A stretch of DNA of 64,000 nt from Microbulbifer harenosus (GTDB taxonomy: Bacteria > Pseudomonadota > Gammaproteobacteria > Pseudomonadales > Cellvibrionaceae), in NCBI RefSeq assembly GCF_005771435.1, contig NZ_VANI01000013.1, forward strand, positions 1 to 64,000, in the 5' to 3' direction. The notes under the pieces were generated by a model. The model was not told the DNA's origin. It saw only the letters and a program-made list of their open reading frames with translations, and searched no databases. Every line of letters begins with the position of its first letter. Position 1 is the first letter of the stretch. The position numbers and the translations under genes are program-made. Positions 19,939 to 27,745 of this stretch are shown here, in pieces.

Positions 19939-21943
19939 ACAATCCCTTCTTGAAAGGGAGTCTTCCAGCTTTTATCCGCTAGCTTCCGCTTTCATCATTT
20001 GTTGCCTGTCCGGACTGGCTATTTTCGCACTCCCCAAAATCCTGGTATTCAACCAGATCAACATTCTTGCGCATATTCTGGCTGGCTGCGTTTTTTCAAT
20101 TTTTATCCTCGCCTATGGGTTCCTGCATTTCAAACGCACTTTGGGAGTGAGAAAACCGCTGATCATTCTCAGCGGTGTCGCCGCCATCTTGACCATCTTT
20201 GTATATATATACACAGGACTCTCCCTGGCGATTAAGGGACATCAGGAGGCTTCCCCCTGGATAGCCTACTTGCACAAGCTTGGTAGCATCGTGCTGATTT
20301 CTCTCGTTGCACTCCATATCGTTCTTCATCGCGTGCTCAGATATAAGAACCGGCCAAACGAGAAACGCAACTATACTTATAATTTGGGAACGCTTTTCAG
20401 CACTCTGAAGTCGTCGGCTGTTTACGCGCTATCTGTTGGTTTTTTGTCCATAATTTACACCTGGGTAGAACCTCCCCTGCAGGTAAAATCCATGGATGAG
20501 GGCTATACCACGCCATATGGAGACCACCCCTTTCGCCCCAGCCAGGCTGAAACGACTACCCGAGAATTTATCCATCCCAAGCAAATTGCCGGTGCCGCAG
20601 AGTGCGCGTCTTGTCACCAGGGTATTGCCAGAGAATGGTTCAGCTCTGCCCACCGCCAAGCTGCATCCGATCCTGTCTACATGAAGAATGTCACCCTGCT
20701 TGCCGATGAGCGCGGCATAGAAGCCACAAGATACTGCGAAGGCTGCCATACCCCCATTGCGCTGCTTACCGGTGAATTGACACCGGGAGGTGAGCACGGT
20801 GGGATTCCCGGATCTATCGGTCACGCGGAGGGCATAACCTGCCTGGGCTGCCATGCCATGGCGGATACCGTACATCTGGATGGTGTTGCCAGCTATCTAT
20901 ATCAGCCCCCGGAGCCCTACCTGTTTGCCAACAGCGATTCAATGCTGCTCAAGGGAGTCAGCCAGTACCTCATCAGAACTTCCGCAGGCCAGCACAAATC
21001 GGATGTTGCTGCGCCGGTACTCCGGGAACCAAGGCAGTGCGCTACCTGCCACATCCAGTTTATGGACAAAGACATTAACAACTGGGGCTGGGTAAAAATG
21101 CAGGATGAATATACATCCTGGTTGAGCAGTCCATTCTCTCGGCAACATCAGCAGACCTTTGCATCCGAACACGCCATGCGATGCCAGGACTGCCATATGC
21201 CGCTGGTGAAATCCAATGATCCATCAGCCAACAGCGATGGCATGGTTCGCTCGCATCGCTTTCTGGGGGCGAATACGATGCTGCCGCTTCTTACTGGCGA
21301 TACGGATCAACTGGAGCTCACCAAGGCCTTCCTGCAGAGCAATAAATTGCGAGTTACCATTGAAAAACCGAACCGTACTCAGGCAGTGCAAACGGAGGTA
21401 AGCCTGGACGAGCGGCTGAGAGAGCACAGAGAAACACCGTATTACTACTACCTGGGCGAAACGGTTAATCTCAAAGTCCTCATCAACAATATTGGCGTCG
21501 GTCACGAATTTCCCGGTGGAACTATTGACCTGAACGAAGCCTGGGTTGAACTGCTGGTACACGATGCTTCCGGAGAACTCGTGCACTCGAGCGGCGGACT
21601 GTCGGAAGATGGCCATCTAGATCCCGAAGCTCACGCGTATCGCAGTATCCCGGTTGATCGTTACGGTAAACAAGTGTGGACGCACGAACTGTTCAACATG
21701 GTCGGCGAGACATACAAGAACGTTATCGAGCCCGGTGGTTCTGACGTTGCAGAATATGCGTTTGTCGTACCGAGTTGGGCCAAAGGCCCGCTGGTGATCG
21801 ATGCAACCGTAAAATATCGAAAACTAAATCAGCGCTATGCGAAGTGGGCCCTGGGAGACAAGTACCAGGAGTTGCCGATCGTTGATATGGCCAGAGATAC
21901 ACTGCTGCTGGAGTTGCTGCACGAAAAAGAAGTGACGAATTAA
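19928..21943 (+). CDS. Membrane-anchored pentaheme c-type cytochrome (cytochrome c554-like)
   Basis: Starts at ATG 19928, inside the end of the upstream gene (an in-frame GTG at 19913 is the alternative). The first 190 residues contain about four to five hydrophobic helices. A periplasmic domain follows with five CxxCH heme-binding motifs at residues about 226 (CASCH), 270 (CEGCH), 305 (CLGCH), 371 (CATCH) and 419 (CQDCH). The spacing and the surrounding text (AECASCHQGIAREWFSSAHRQA, GITCLGCHAM, MRCQDCHMP) resemble the cytochrome c554/multiheme family. A C-terminal beta-rich domain (about 490-660, VGHEFPGGTIDLNEAWVEL) resembles a common tail of such proteins. It is likely to accept electrons from the quinone pool or pass them within the periplasm; the substrate is unknown. 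The gene ends before a strong bidirectional terminator. Confidence 0.85.
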   Translation: MSTKQSLLERESSSFYPLASAFIICCLSGLAIFALPKILVFNQINILAHILAGCVFSIFILAYGFLHFKRTLGVRKPLIILSGVAAILTIFVYIYTGLSLAIKGHQEASPWIAYLHKLGSIVLISLVALHIVLHRVLRYKNRPNEKRNYTYNLGTLFSTLKSSAVYALSVGFLSIIYTWVEPPLQVKSMDEGYTTPYGDHPFRPSQAETTTREFIHPKQIAGAAECASCHQGIAREWFSSAHRQAASDPVYMKNVTLLADERGIEATRYCEGCHTPIALLTGELTPGGEHGGIPGSIGHAEGITCLGCHAMADTVHLDGVASYLYQPPEPYLFANSDSMLLKGVSQYLIRTSAGQHKSDVAAPVLREPRQCATCHIQFMDKDINNWGWVKMQDEYTSWLSSPFSRQHQQTFASEHAMRCQDCHMPLVKSNDPSANSDGMVRSHRFLGANTMLPLLTGDTDQLELTKAFLQSNKLRVTIEKPNRTQAVQTEVSLDERLREHRETPYYYYLGETVNLKVLINNIGVGHEFPGGTIDLNEAWVELLVHDASGELVHSSGGLSEDGHLDPEAHAYRSIPVDRYGKQVWTHELFNMVGETYKNVIEPGGSDVAEYAFVVPSWAKGPLVIDATVKYRKLNQRYAKWALGDKYQELPIVDMARDTLLLELLHEKEVTN

Positions 21944-21960
21944 GTAGCTTCAGCGTGCAT

Positions 21961-21997
21961 AAAAAAGCCGATGGTATATCAATACCATCGGCTTTTT
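21961..21997. terminator. Bidirectional rho-independent terminator
   Basis: A 16-bp perfect inverted repeat (21962-21977 and 21982-21997) with loop ATCA, ending in T-runs on both strands. It lies between the convergent cytochrome and aceF genes, so it can end both transcripts. Confidence 0.93.
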
Positions 21998-22018
21998 CGC
22001 GACTGCAGCCTATTGAAA

Positions 22019-23656
22019 TTACAGCAGCAGCTTGCGCACGTCCGCGAGTACCGCAGCCAGATAGGTCAGGAAGCGTCCGGCATCACCGCCATTGACTGCG
22101 CGGTGGTCGTAGGACAGCGCCAGCGGCAGCATCTGCCGTGGCACGAATTCCTTGCCGTTCCACTCCGGGCGCACCGCCAGCTTGGACACACCGAGAATAC
22201 CCACTTCCGGCGCATTGACGATTGGGGTAAAGCCGGTGCCGCCGATGGCGCCGAGGCTGGAGATGGTGAAGCAGGCACCCTGCATGTCGCGGGGCTTCAA
22301 CTTGCCATCGCGTGCGGCGAGCGCCATGGTGGTCGCCTCTTCCGCCAGCTCGTAGAGTCCTTTCTTGTCCACGTCGCGGATTACCGGGACCACCAGCCCT
22401 TTGGGGGTATCCACCGCCATGCCGATGTGTACGTAATCCTTGTGCACGATATGTTCGCCATCGTTGTGCAGGGATACGTTGAAGCTCGGTACTTCGCGCA
22501 GGGCCGCAGCAGCGGCTTTCAGCAAGAAGGGCACGGGGGTGAGTTTCACACCGCGTTTTTCCGCTTCTGCTTTCATGGATTTGCGGAATTCTTCCAGCTC
22601 AGTGATATCCGCATCGTCGAACTGGGTAACGTGGGGTACGTTCAACCAGTTGCGCGACATATTGGCCGCAGTGATCTTGTGGATTTTGCTCATCGGCTCG
22701 GTGCGCACCGGGCCGAACTGGCTGAAGTCGATCTCGGGCATCGGCGCGATACCGATACCGCCGCCAACACCGGCGGAACCGCTTTCCGCTTTTTTCACCT
22801 GTTCGCGGATATACGTGTTCAGGTCGTCCTTAGTGACACGGTTGCGCGGACCTGTGGGCTTGACCTTGTTCAGTGTCACACCCAGTTCGCGCGCCAGCTT
22901 GCGCACCGCGGGGCCGGCGTACACTTCCGCGGAGGGGGAGTGATCCCGCTCCAGATGGTGGTCTTTTTGGGGCGCTGCCGGCGGCTCTTGCGACTCCACA
23001 GGTGCCGGCGCAGCAGCCGGGGCCGGAGCGGGCGCAGCTGCTGCCGGCGCTTCAGCAGCGCCAGCCGCCTGGGCCTTCATCACACCGATCACGTCACCGG
23101 TGGAAACCTTGTCGCCCACTTTCACGGACAGGGACACGATGGTGCCCGCCGCCGGAGAGGGAACGTCCATGGAAGCCTTGTCGCCTTCCACCACGATCAG
23201 GGAATCGCCCTCGCCCACTTCGTCGCCGGCGCCAACGGAAAGTTCGATCACATCCACGGAGTCGGCACCGCCGAGGTCCGGAACTACGATGTCCATCTCT
23301 TTGGCTTCGCCTGCGGGCGCTGCTGCAGGCGCCGGAGCGGGTGCAGCGGCGGGAGCTGGTGCCGGTGCGGCTTCGGCGGCTGGCGCCGCTTCTTCCGCTT
23401 TCTCTTCCGAAGAGTCACCAGCCACTTCAATTTCGCCGATCACATCGCCTTCGGAGATCTTGTCACCCACCTTGACGGAGATGCTCAGGATCTTGCCGGC
23501 GAGCGGCGCAGGCACGTCCATGGAGGCCTTGTCGCCTTCAACGACAATCAGCGCATCCTCTTCCGCCACCGTGTCACCCACGGCAACGGCAATTTCAATA
23601 ACATCGACCTGATCGGCACCGCCGAGATCGGGCACTTTAATGACTTGTTTTGCCAT
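22019..23656 (-). CDS. aceF: Pyruvate dehydrogenase E2, dihydrolipoamide acetyltransferase
   Basis: 545 residues. It transfers the acetyl group from E1 to CoA on a swinging lipoyl arm, in the cytoplasmic pyruvate dehydrogenase complex. Two lipoyl domains are visible, each with the lipoylation motif EGDKASMDVP (first Lys at residue 43, second near 160), joined by Ala/Pro-rich linkers. An E1/E3-binding domain (AGPAVRKLARELGV, about 250-285) and the catalytic domain follow. The catalytic motif is SYDHRAVNGGDAGRF, with His as acid/base; the Asn after it is usual in the Pseudomonas-type enzymes. E. coli AceF has three lipoyl domains, so two is the shorter form. The ATG follows an AAGGAAGG ribosome site 27 bp downstream of aceE. 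No E3 gene (lpd) is in the window. Confidence 0.97.
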   Translation of the reverse strand: MAKQVIKVPDLGGADQVDVIEIAVAVGDTVAEEDALIVVEGDKASMDVPAPLAGKILSISVKVGDKISEGDVIGEIEVAGDSSEEKAEEAAPAAEAAPAPAPAAAPAPAPAAAPAGEAKEMDIVVPDLGGADSVDVIELSVGAGDEVGEGDSLIVVEGDKASMDVPSPAAGTIVSLSVKVGDKVSTGDVIGVMKAQAAGAAEAPAAAAPAPAPAAAPAPVESQEPPAAPQKDHHLERDHSPSAEVYAGPAVRKLARELGVTLNKVKPTGPRNRVTKDDLNTYIREQVKKAESGSAGVGGGIGIAPMPEIDFSQFGPVRTEPMSKIHKITAANMSRNWLNVPHVTQFDDADITELEEFRKSMKAEAEKRGVKLTPVPFLLKAAAAALREVPSFNVSLHNDGEHIVHKDYVHIGMAVDTPKGLVVPVIRDVDKKGLYELAEEATTMALAARDGKLKPRDMQGACFTISSLGAIGGTGFTPIVNAPEVGILGVSKLAVRPEWNGKEFVPRQMLPLALSYDHRAVNGGDAGRFLTYLAAVLADVRKLLL

Positions 23657-23683
23657 AACTCTACCTTCCTTACTCAGCGGGCG

Positions 23684-26353
23684 TTAAACCAGGCGCGGAT
23701 TCACTTTTTCCGCGTCGATGTTCAGTTTCTTGATGGCATCCGCCACTTCACTGGCATCGATCACACCCTGCTTGGCCAGGCCGGCCAGCGCGGCGATGGT
23801 TACGTAGTTGCGGTCCACTTCGAAGAAGCGGCGCAGCTGCTCGCGGCTGTCGGAGCGGCCGAAACCGTCGGTGCCAAGCGCAATTACGTTGCCGTCGATG
23901 AACTCGCGCAGCGGCTCTACGTAGGCGCGGATGTAGTCGGTGGAGATAATCACCGGGGTCTCGTTGCCTTCGAACTGCTCGCTGATCCACGCTTTGCGCG
24001 GCGCCTCGGTCGGGTGCAGCATGTTCCAGCGCGCCACGTCCTGGGCCTCGCGGGAGGCTTCGTTGGCAGAGGTCAGGTTCCACACGTCGGAGGTCACACC
24101 GAACTGGTCAGCGAGGATCTCGGCCGCCGCGATGACTTCGCGCAGGATGGAACCGGCGCCCACCAGCTGTACATGCTTCTTCGCTGCCTTGCCTTTACCG
24201 GCCTTGCGCGAGTTGCCTTCCAGCTTGTAGATACCGCGGATGATGCCCTCTTCCACGCCCTGCGGCATTTCCGGTTGCAGGTAGTTTTCGTTTTCGATGG
24301 TGACGTAGTAGAAGAGGTTCTTCTGTTCTTCGTACATCTCCTTCAGACCGTGGCGGACGATGACCGCCAGATCGTAACCATAGGCCGGGTCGTAGCTCTT
24401 ACAGTTGGGGATGGTGCCAGACAGCACGAGGCTGTGGCCGTCCTGGTGCTGCAGACCTTCGCCGTTCAGGGTGGTGCGGCCGGCGGTGGCGCCTACCAGG
24501 AAGCCCCGCGCCTGCATGTCGCCCGCGGCCCAGGCCAGGTCGCCGATACGCTGGAAACCGAACATGGAGTAGTAGATGTAGAACGGCACCATCGGCACGC
24601 CGTGGTTGCTGTAGGCGGTCGCCAGCGCCATCCACGCGGACATGGCACCGGCTTCGTTGATGCCCTCTTCCAGCACCTGGCCTTTCTTGTCTTCCTTGTA
24701 ATACATGATCTGGCCGTGATCGACCGGGGTGTATTTCTGCCCCTGGGAGGAGTAGATACCCAGCTGACGGAACAGACCTTCCATACCGAAGGTACGGGCT
24801 TCGTCGGGCACGATCGGCGCCACGTTCTGGCCCATATTCTTGTCTTTCACCAGCACCGACAGCAGGCGCACGAACGCCATGGTGGTGGAGATTTCGCGAT
24901 CGCCAGAGCCCTTGGTAACGGCACTGAAGGCGTCCAGTTCCGGAATCTGCAGCTTCGCCACTTCGGTGCTGCGGGACGGTACCGGGCCGCCCAACGCCTT
25001 GCGACGCTCGGCCATGTATTTCATTTCCGGGCTGTCGGGAGACGGACGGTAGTAGGGAACTTCCTCGATTTCCTTGTCGGTAATCGGGATCGCGAAGCGG
25101 TCGCGGAAGCGCTTCAGCGCTTCGGTGTCCATCTTCTTCACGTTGTGGGTATCCATCGCCGCTTCACCGGCGGCACCCAGGCCGTAGCCTTTCACGGTCT
25201 GCGCCAGGATTACGGTAGGCTTGCCCTTGCTCGCCATGGCTTCGGCGTAAGCGGCATAGACCTTGTAGGGGTCGTGGCCACCGCGATTCAGCTTCATGAT
25301 CTCGTCGTCGGACATGTCCTTGACCATTTCCAGCAGCTCGGGGTACTTGCCGAAGAAATGCTCGCGGGTATAAGCGCCGCCGTTGGCCTTGAAGTTCTGC
25401 ATCTCGCCGTCGACGGTCTCGTCCATGACTTTCTGCAGCAGACCTTTGTCGTCTTTTTCCAGCAGCGGGTCCCACAGGCGCCCCCACAGGACCTTGATCA
25501 CGTTCCAGCCGGCACCACGGAAGACACCTTCCAGCTCCTGCACGATCTTGCCGTTGCCGCGCACCGGGCCATCCAGACGCTGCAGGTTACAGTTGACCAC
25601 GAACACCAGGTTCTCCAGGCCCTCGCGACCTGCCAGCGCAATCGCGCCCAGGGATTCCGGCTCGTCACACTCGCCGTCGCCGAGGAAGGCCCACACCTTG
25701 CGATCGCCGCGCGGAGACAGACCGCGGGCGGACAGGTAGCGCATGATGTGCGCCTGGTAGATCGCCTGGATCGGGCCAAGGCCCATGGACACAGTGGGGA
25801 ACTGCCAGTAGTCCGGCATGAGCCACGGGTGCGGGTAGGAGGACAGACCCTGGCCGTTCACTTCGCGGCGGAAGTTATCCAGTTTGTCTTCATCGAAGCG
25901 GCCTTCAAGATAAGAGCGGGCATAGATACCCGGCGCGCTGTGGCCCTGGAAGAAGATCAGGTCGCCGCGCTCTTCGCCCTCGTTGCCGCGGAAGAAGTAA
26001 TTGAATGCAACGTCGTACAGGGTGGCCGCGGAGGAGAAACTCGCGATGTGGCCGCCCAGGCTGTCGCTGTTGGAGTTGGCGCGCACCACCATGGCCAGCG
26101 CGTTCCAGCGGATCAGGGAGCGGATTCGACGCTCCATGAACAGATCACCCGGCATACGCTTTTCCGCCTGTGGCGGAATGGTATTGCGGTAGGGGGTGGT
26201 GATGGCCGCCGGCAGCTGAACGCCAATATTGGTGGCGCGGTCAGACAGCTGCTTGATCAGGAACGCTGCGCGCTCCTTGCCGCTGTGGCGGATTACCGCC
26301 TGCAGCGCGTCAAGCCATTCCTGCGTTTCCTGAATGTCGGTTTCTTCGTGCAT
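23684..26353 (-). CDS. aceE: Pyruvate dehydrogenase E1 component, homodimeric type
   Basis: 889 residues, close to the 887 of E. coli AceE. It decarboxylates pyruvate with thiamine diphosphate and acetylates the E2 lipoyl arm. The ThDP motif GDGECDEPES...NCN is present (about 230-260), as are the conserved N-terminal active-site region SYPHPWLMPDYWQFPTVSMGLGP and C-terminal FGRSDSREQLRRFFEVD. The start is the ATG at 26353 (MHEETDIQ), preceded by GAGGAG; a TTG just upstream extends the frame by one codon only. It is the first gene of the aceE-aceF operon. A 17-bp palindrome about 400 bp upstream may be the operator. Confidence 0.97.
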   Translation of the reverse strand: MHEETDIQETQEWLDALQAVIRHSGKERAAFLIKQLSDRATNIGVQLPAAITTPYRNTIPPQAEKRMPGDLFMERRIRSLIRWNALAMVVRANSNSDSLGGHIASFSSAATLYDVAFNYFFRGNEGEERGDLIFFQGHSAPGIYARSYLEGRFDEDKLDNFRREVNGQGLSSYPHPWLMPDYWQFPTVSMGLGPIQAIYQAHIMRYLSARGLSPRGDRKVWAFLGDGECDEPESLGAIALAGREGLENLVFVVNCNLQRLDGPVRGNGKIVQELEGVFRGAGWNVIKVLWGRLWDPLLEKDDKGLLQKVMDETVDGEMQNFKANGGAYTREHFFGKYPELLEMVKDMSDDEIMKLNRGGHDPYKVYAAYAEAMASKGKPTVILAQTVKGYGLGAAGEAAMDTHNVKKMDTEALKRFRDRFAIPITDKEIEEVPYYRPSPDSPEMKYMAERRKALGGPVPSRSTEVAKLQIPELDAFSAVTKGSGDREISTTMAFVRLLSVLVKDKNMGQNVAPIVPDEARTFGMEGLFRQLGIYSSQGQKYTPVDHGQIMYYKEDKKGQVLEEGINEAGAMSAWMALATAYSNHGVPMVPFYIYYSMFGFQRIGDLAWAAGDMQARGFLVGATAGRTTLNGEGLQHQDGHSLVLSGTIPNCKSYDPAYGYDLAVIVRHGLKEMYEEQKNLFYYVTIENENYLQPEMPQGVEEGIIRGIYKLEGNSRKAGKGKAAKKHVQLVGAGSILREVIAAAEILADQFGVTSDVWNLTSANEASREAQDVARWNMLHPTEAPRKAWISEQFEGNETPVIISTDYIRAYVEPLREFIDGNVIALGTDGFGRSDSREQLRRFFEVDRNYVTIAALAGLAKQGVIDASEVADAIKKLNIDAEKVNPRLV

Positions 26354-26750
26354 CAAATGCTCCTCGGCGAAAGTACGACGTCGAGTCGGTGTTTTTTATG
26401 GTCAGAATTTTGCCGCGCAACAGTACCTCAAGCGCGGGAGTTTACCCCGGCCCCGAGCCCTCACTCGCCAATTCACCGCCCTAAATGGCGGAAAAGCAGC
26501 GCGTACTGCTCAGAGATTCAGCACTGGGAGCGCGTTCAGTGGAACTGTGCGATCTGATTACCGCCGGTCAGGAAACTCTGGTGCATTAATGGGACCTGAC
26601 TCAGAGACTCCTGAAAACCGGCTCGACATGAATTCGGCATTGAATTCGAAAGTGCATACGGGGCCAGTCAATTGGCTCGCGGATCAGACTCAGCACCAGC
26701 AGTGGTGTGGCTGTCCTCAATTAACAGACCTGCGCAAGCAAGCGAGGCGA

Positions 26751-26767
26751 TTGTAGTATTACTACAA
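26751..26767. promoter_or_regulatory. Perfect 17-bp palindrome, candidate GntR-family (PdhR-like) operator for aceEF
   Basis: TTGTAGTATTACTACAA is a perfect inverted repeat of 8-bp arms around a central T. Its core GT-ATT-AC matches the GT-N3-AC pattern of FadR-subfamily GntR operators; PdhR sites read like TGGTNNNACCA. It lies just downstream of a possible minus-strand promoter, where repressor binding would block initiation. No GntR regulator gene is in the window. Confidence 0.5.
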
Positions 26768-26801
26768 GCGATTTACCAGATAGGACGATTAGTAACAAAT
26801 A
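26768..26801 (-). promoter_or_regulatory. Candidate promoter for aceE
   Basis: On the minus strand TTGTTA and TAAATC are separated by 17 bp, in an AT-rich stretch immediately upstream of the 17-bp palindrome. The -10 is weak. Another start nearer aceE cannot be excluded. Confidence 0.3.
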
Positions 26802-27121
26802 AAACCAAATTGCAAAACAAATATTTGCTTAAACACCAGAATTCCGAAACCAATTGGGGATAATTTGCGTAATCCCGCTACAAAATAAAGTCCAGATTTT
26901 CAGTTTCGGTCACGAATTTTGCCCAAAGCCCGGTAGTACACCGCGTCAACATGAACGGGAGTACCTGTTCGCTGAACCAGCGGGTGACGACAGAGTAAGC
27001 GGTGGAGGCACGCGCCTGCGGCAACTGCACTCCATATCCCTCGCGGTCATGCCCAACGCTGACATCTGCAGAATACCCAGCCGCACCTTTCATCCATTCA
27101 TTATTTTGTCGGCCACAAATA

Positions 27122-27745
27122 TTACAGCTCCACAATATGGTCGGTCGCGGTATCGGGCGCAGATTCCGCATAGACCAGATACCGCAGGGGGCCACCGGCA
27201 TCCAGCGCATCAAACGGGTAGCAAGTCACCAGAATCAGGTCCGGCACGTCGCCCGCCTGTGCAAATGCCGGCAGCGTACCGCTGCGACTATCCGCTACCT
27301 GCGCGCCCAGCACCCGAAAACTGCGCCAGCGGCCGTCGCGCCCCTGCAGCTGTATCGGCATATTTGGACGCAAAGACCTGAGCCCGCGAAAGTGCGTGTC
27401 GCGGTGGGCGGCGATCACGGTGGTTGTTTGCGCGGTACTGGAGCCCGGCAACCCCGAGGTTTCATAAAGCCCGGGACCGAAGGCCAGAGCCTGGCCACTG
27501 ATACCCTGCAATACCACCAGTGGTTTTTCATCCCCGAGTTGCAGTTGCGCCACCGGCCAGGTGTCCGCCCAGGGCCAGGGCTTGTGCACTTCACCGCTTA
27601 CGAGCTGGCGCTGCCAGGAATCGCTGATCAGGTACTGAGCCAGTTCCGCCTTGAGCAGTACCCAGGTGCCACTGCCGAGCTGCCACAACCCGGCACCAAT
27701 CAACAAGGCAGGCAGCCAGCGCATAAGCTTGCCGAGAGAAATCAC
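27122..27745 (-). CDS. Class GN (proteobacterial) sortase
   Basis: 207 residues from the GTG at 27745, chosen because it forms a 4-bp GTGA overlap with the upstream substrate gene; the frame extends further but only as a shadow of that gene. An N-terminal membrane helix (about 8-30) is followed by the sortase barrel. The catalytic triad is visible: His114 in IAAHRDTHF, Cys175 in LILVTCYPFDA and Arg188 in GPLRYLV. Class GN sortases act in Gram-negative bacteria and usually have a single adjacent VIT/vWA substrate, as here. It would cleave the C-terminal sorting signal of that substrate on the periplasmic side of the inner membrane. The attachment target is unknown. Confidence 0.88.
   Translation of the reverse strand: MISLGKLMRWLPALLIGAGLWQLGSGTWVLLKAELAQYLISDSWQRQLVSGEVHKPWPWADTWPVAQLQLGDEKPLVVLQGISGQALAFGPGLYETSGLPGSSTAQTTTVIAAHRDTHFRGLRSLRPNMPIQLQGRDGRWRSFRVLGAQVADSRSGTLPAFAQAGDVPDLILVTCYPFDALDAGGPLRYLVYAESAPDTATDHIVEL

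Larger units (their letters stand above)
26354..27121. other. Long intergenic region upstream of aceE (no gene seen)
   Basis: 768 bp between the aceE start and the sortase stop. I find no convincing coding sequence. The only sizable frame (26878-27213, minus) starts inside the sortase gene and has no recognisable features. The part near 26740-26880 is AT-rich and holds the candidate operator and promoter. The implied aceE leader of about 400 nt is unusually long. Confidence 0.6.

Noticed and set aside
22019-23656. Asn in the AceF HRxxNG motif as an inactivating change
   Set aside because: The same Asn occurs in other Pseudomonas-type AceF enzymes; the catalytic His is intact.
21971-26557. 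Very long open frame (1528 codons) on the plus strand opposite aceF-aceE
   Set aside because: It is the antisense shadow of two clear high-GC genes. Its translation is His/Arg/Gly-rich without domains or a ribosome site.
26878-27213. 111-codon minus-strand frame upstream of aceE
   Set aside because: It begins inside the sortase gene in another frame, has no recognisable features and no supporting ribosome site.
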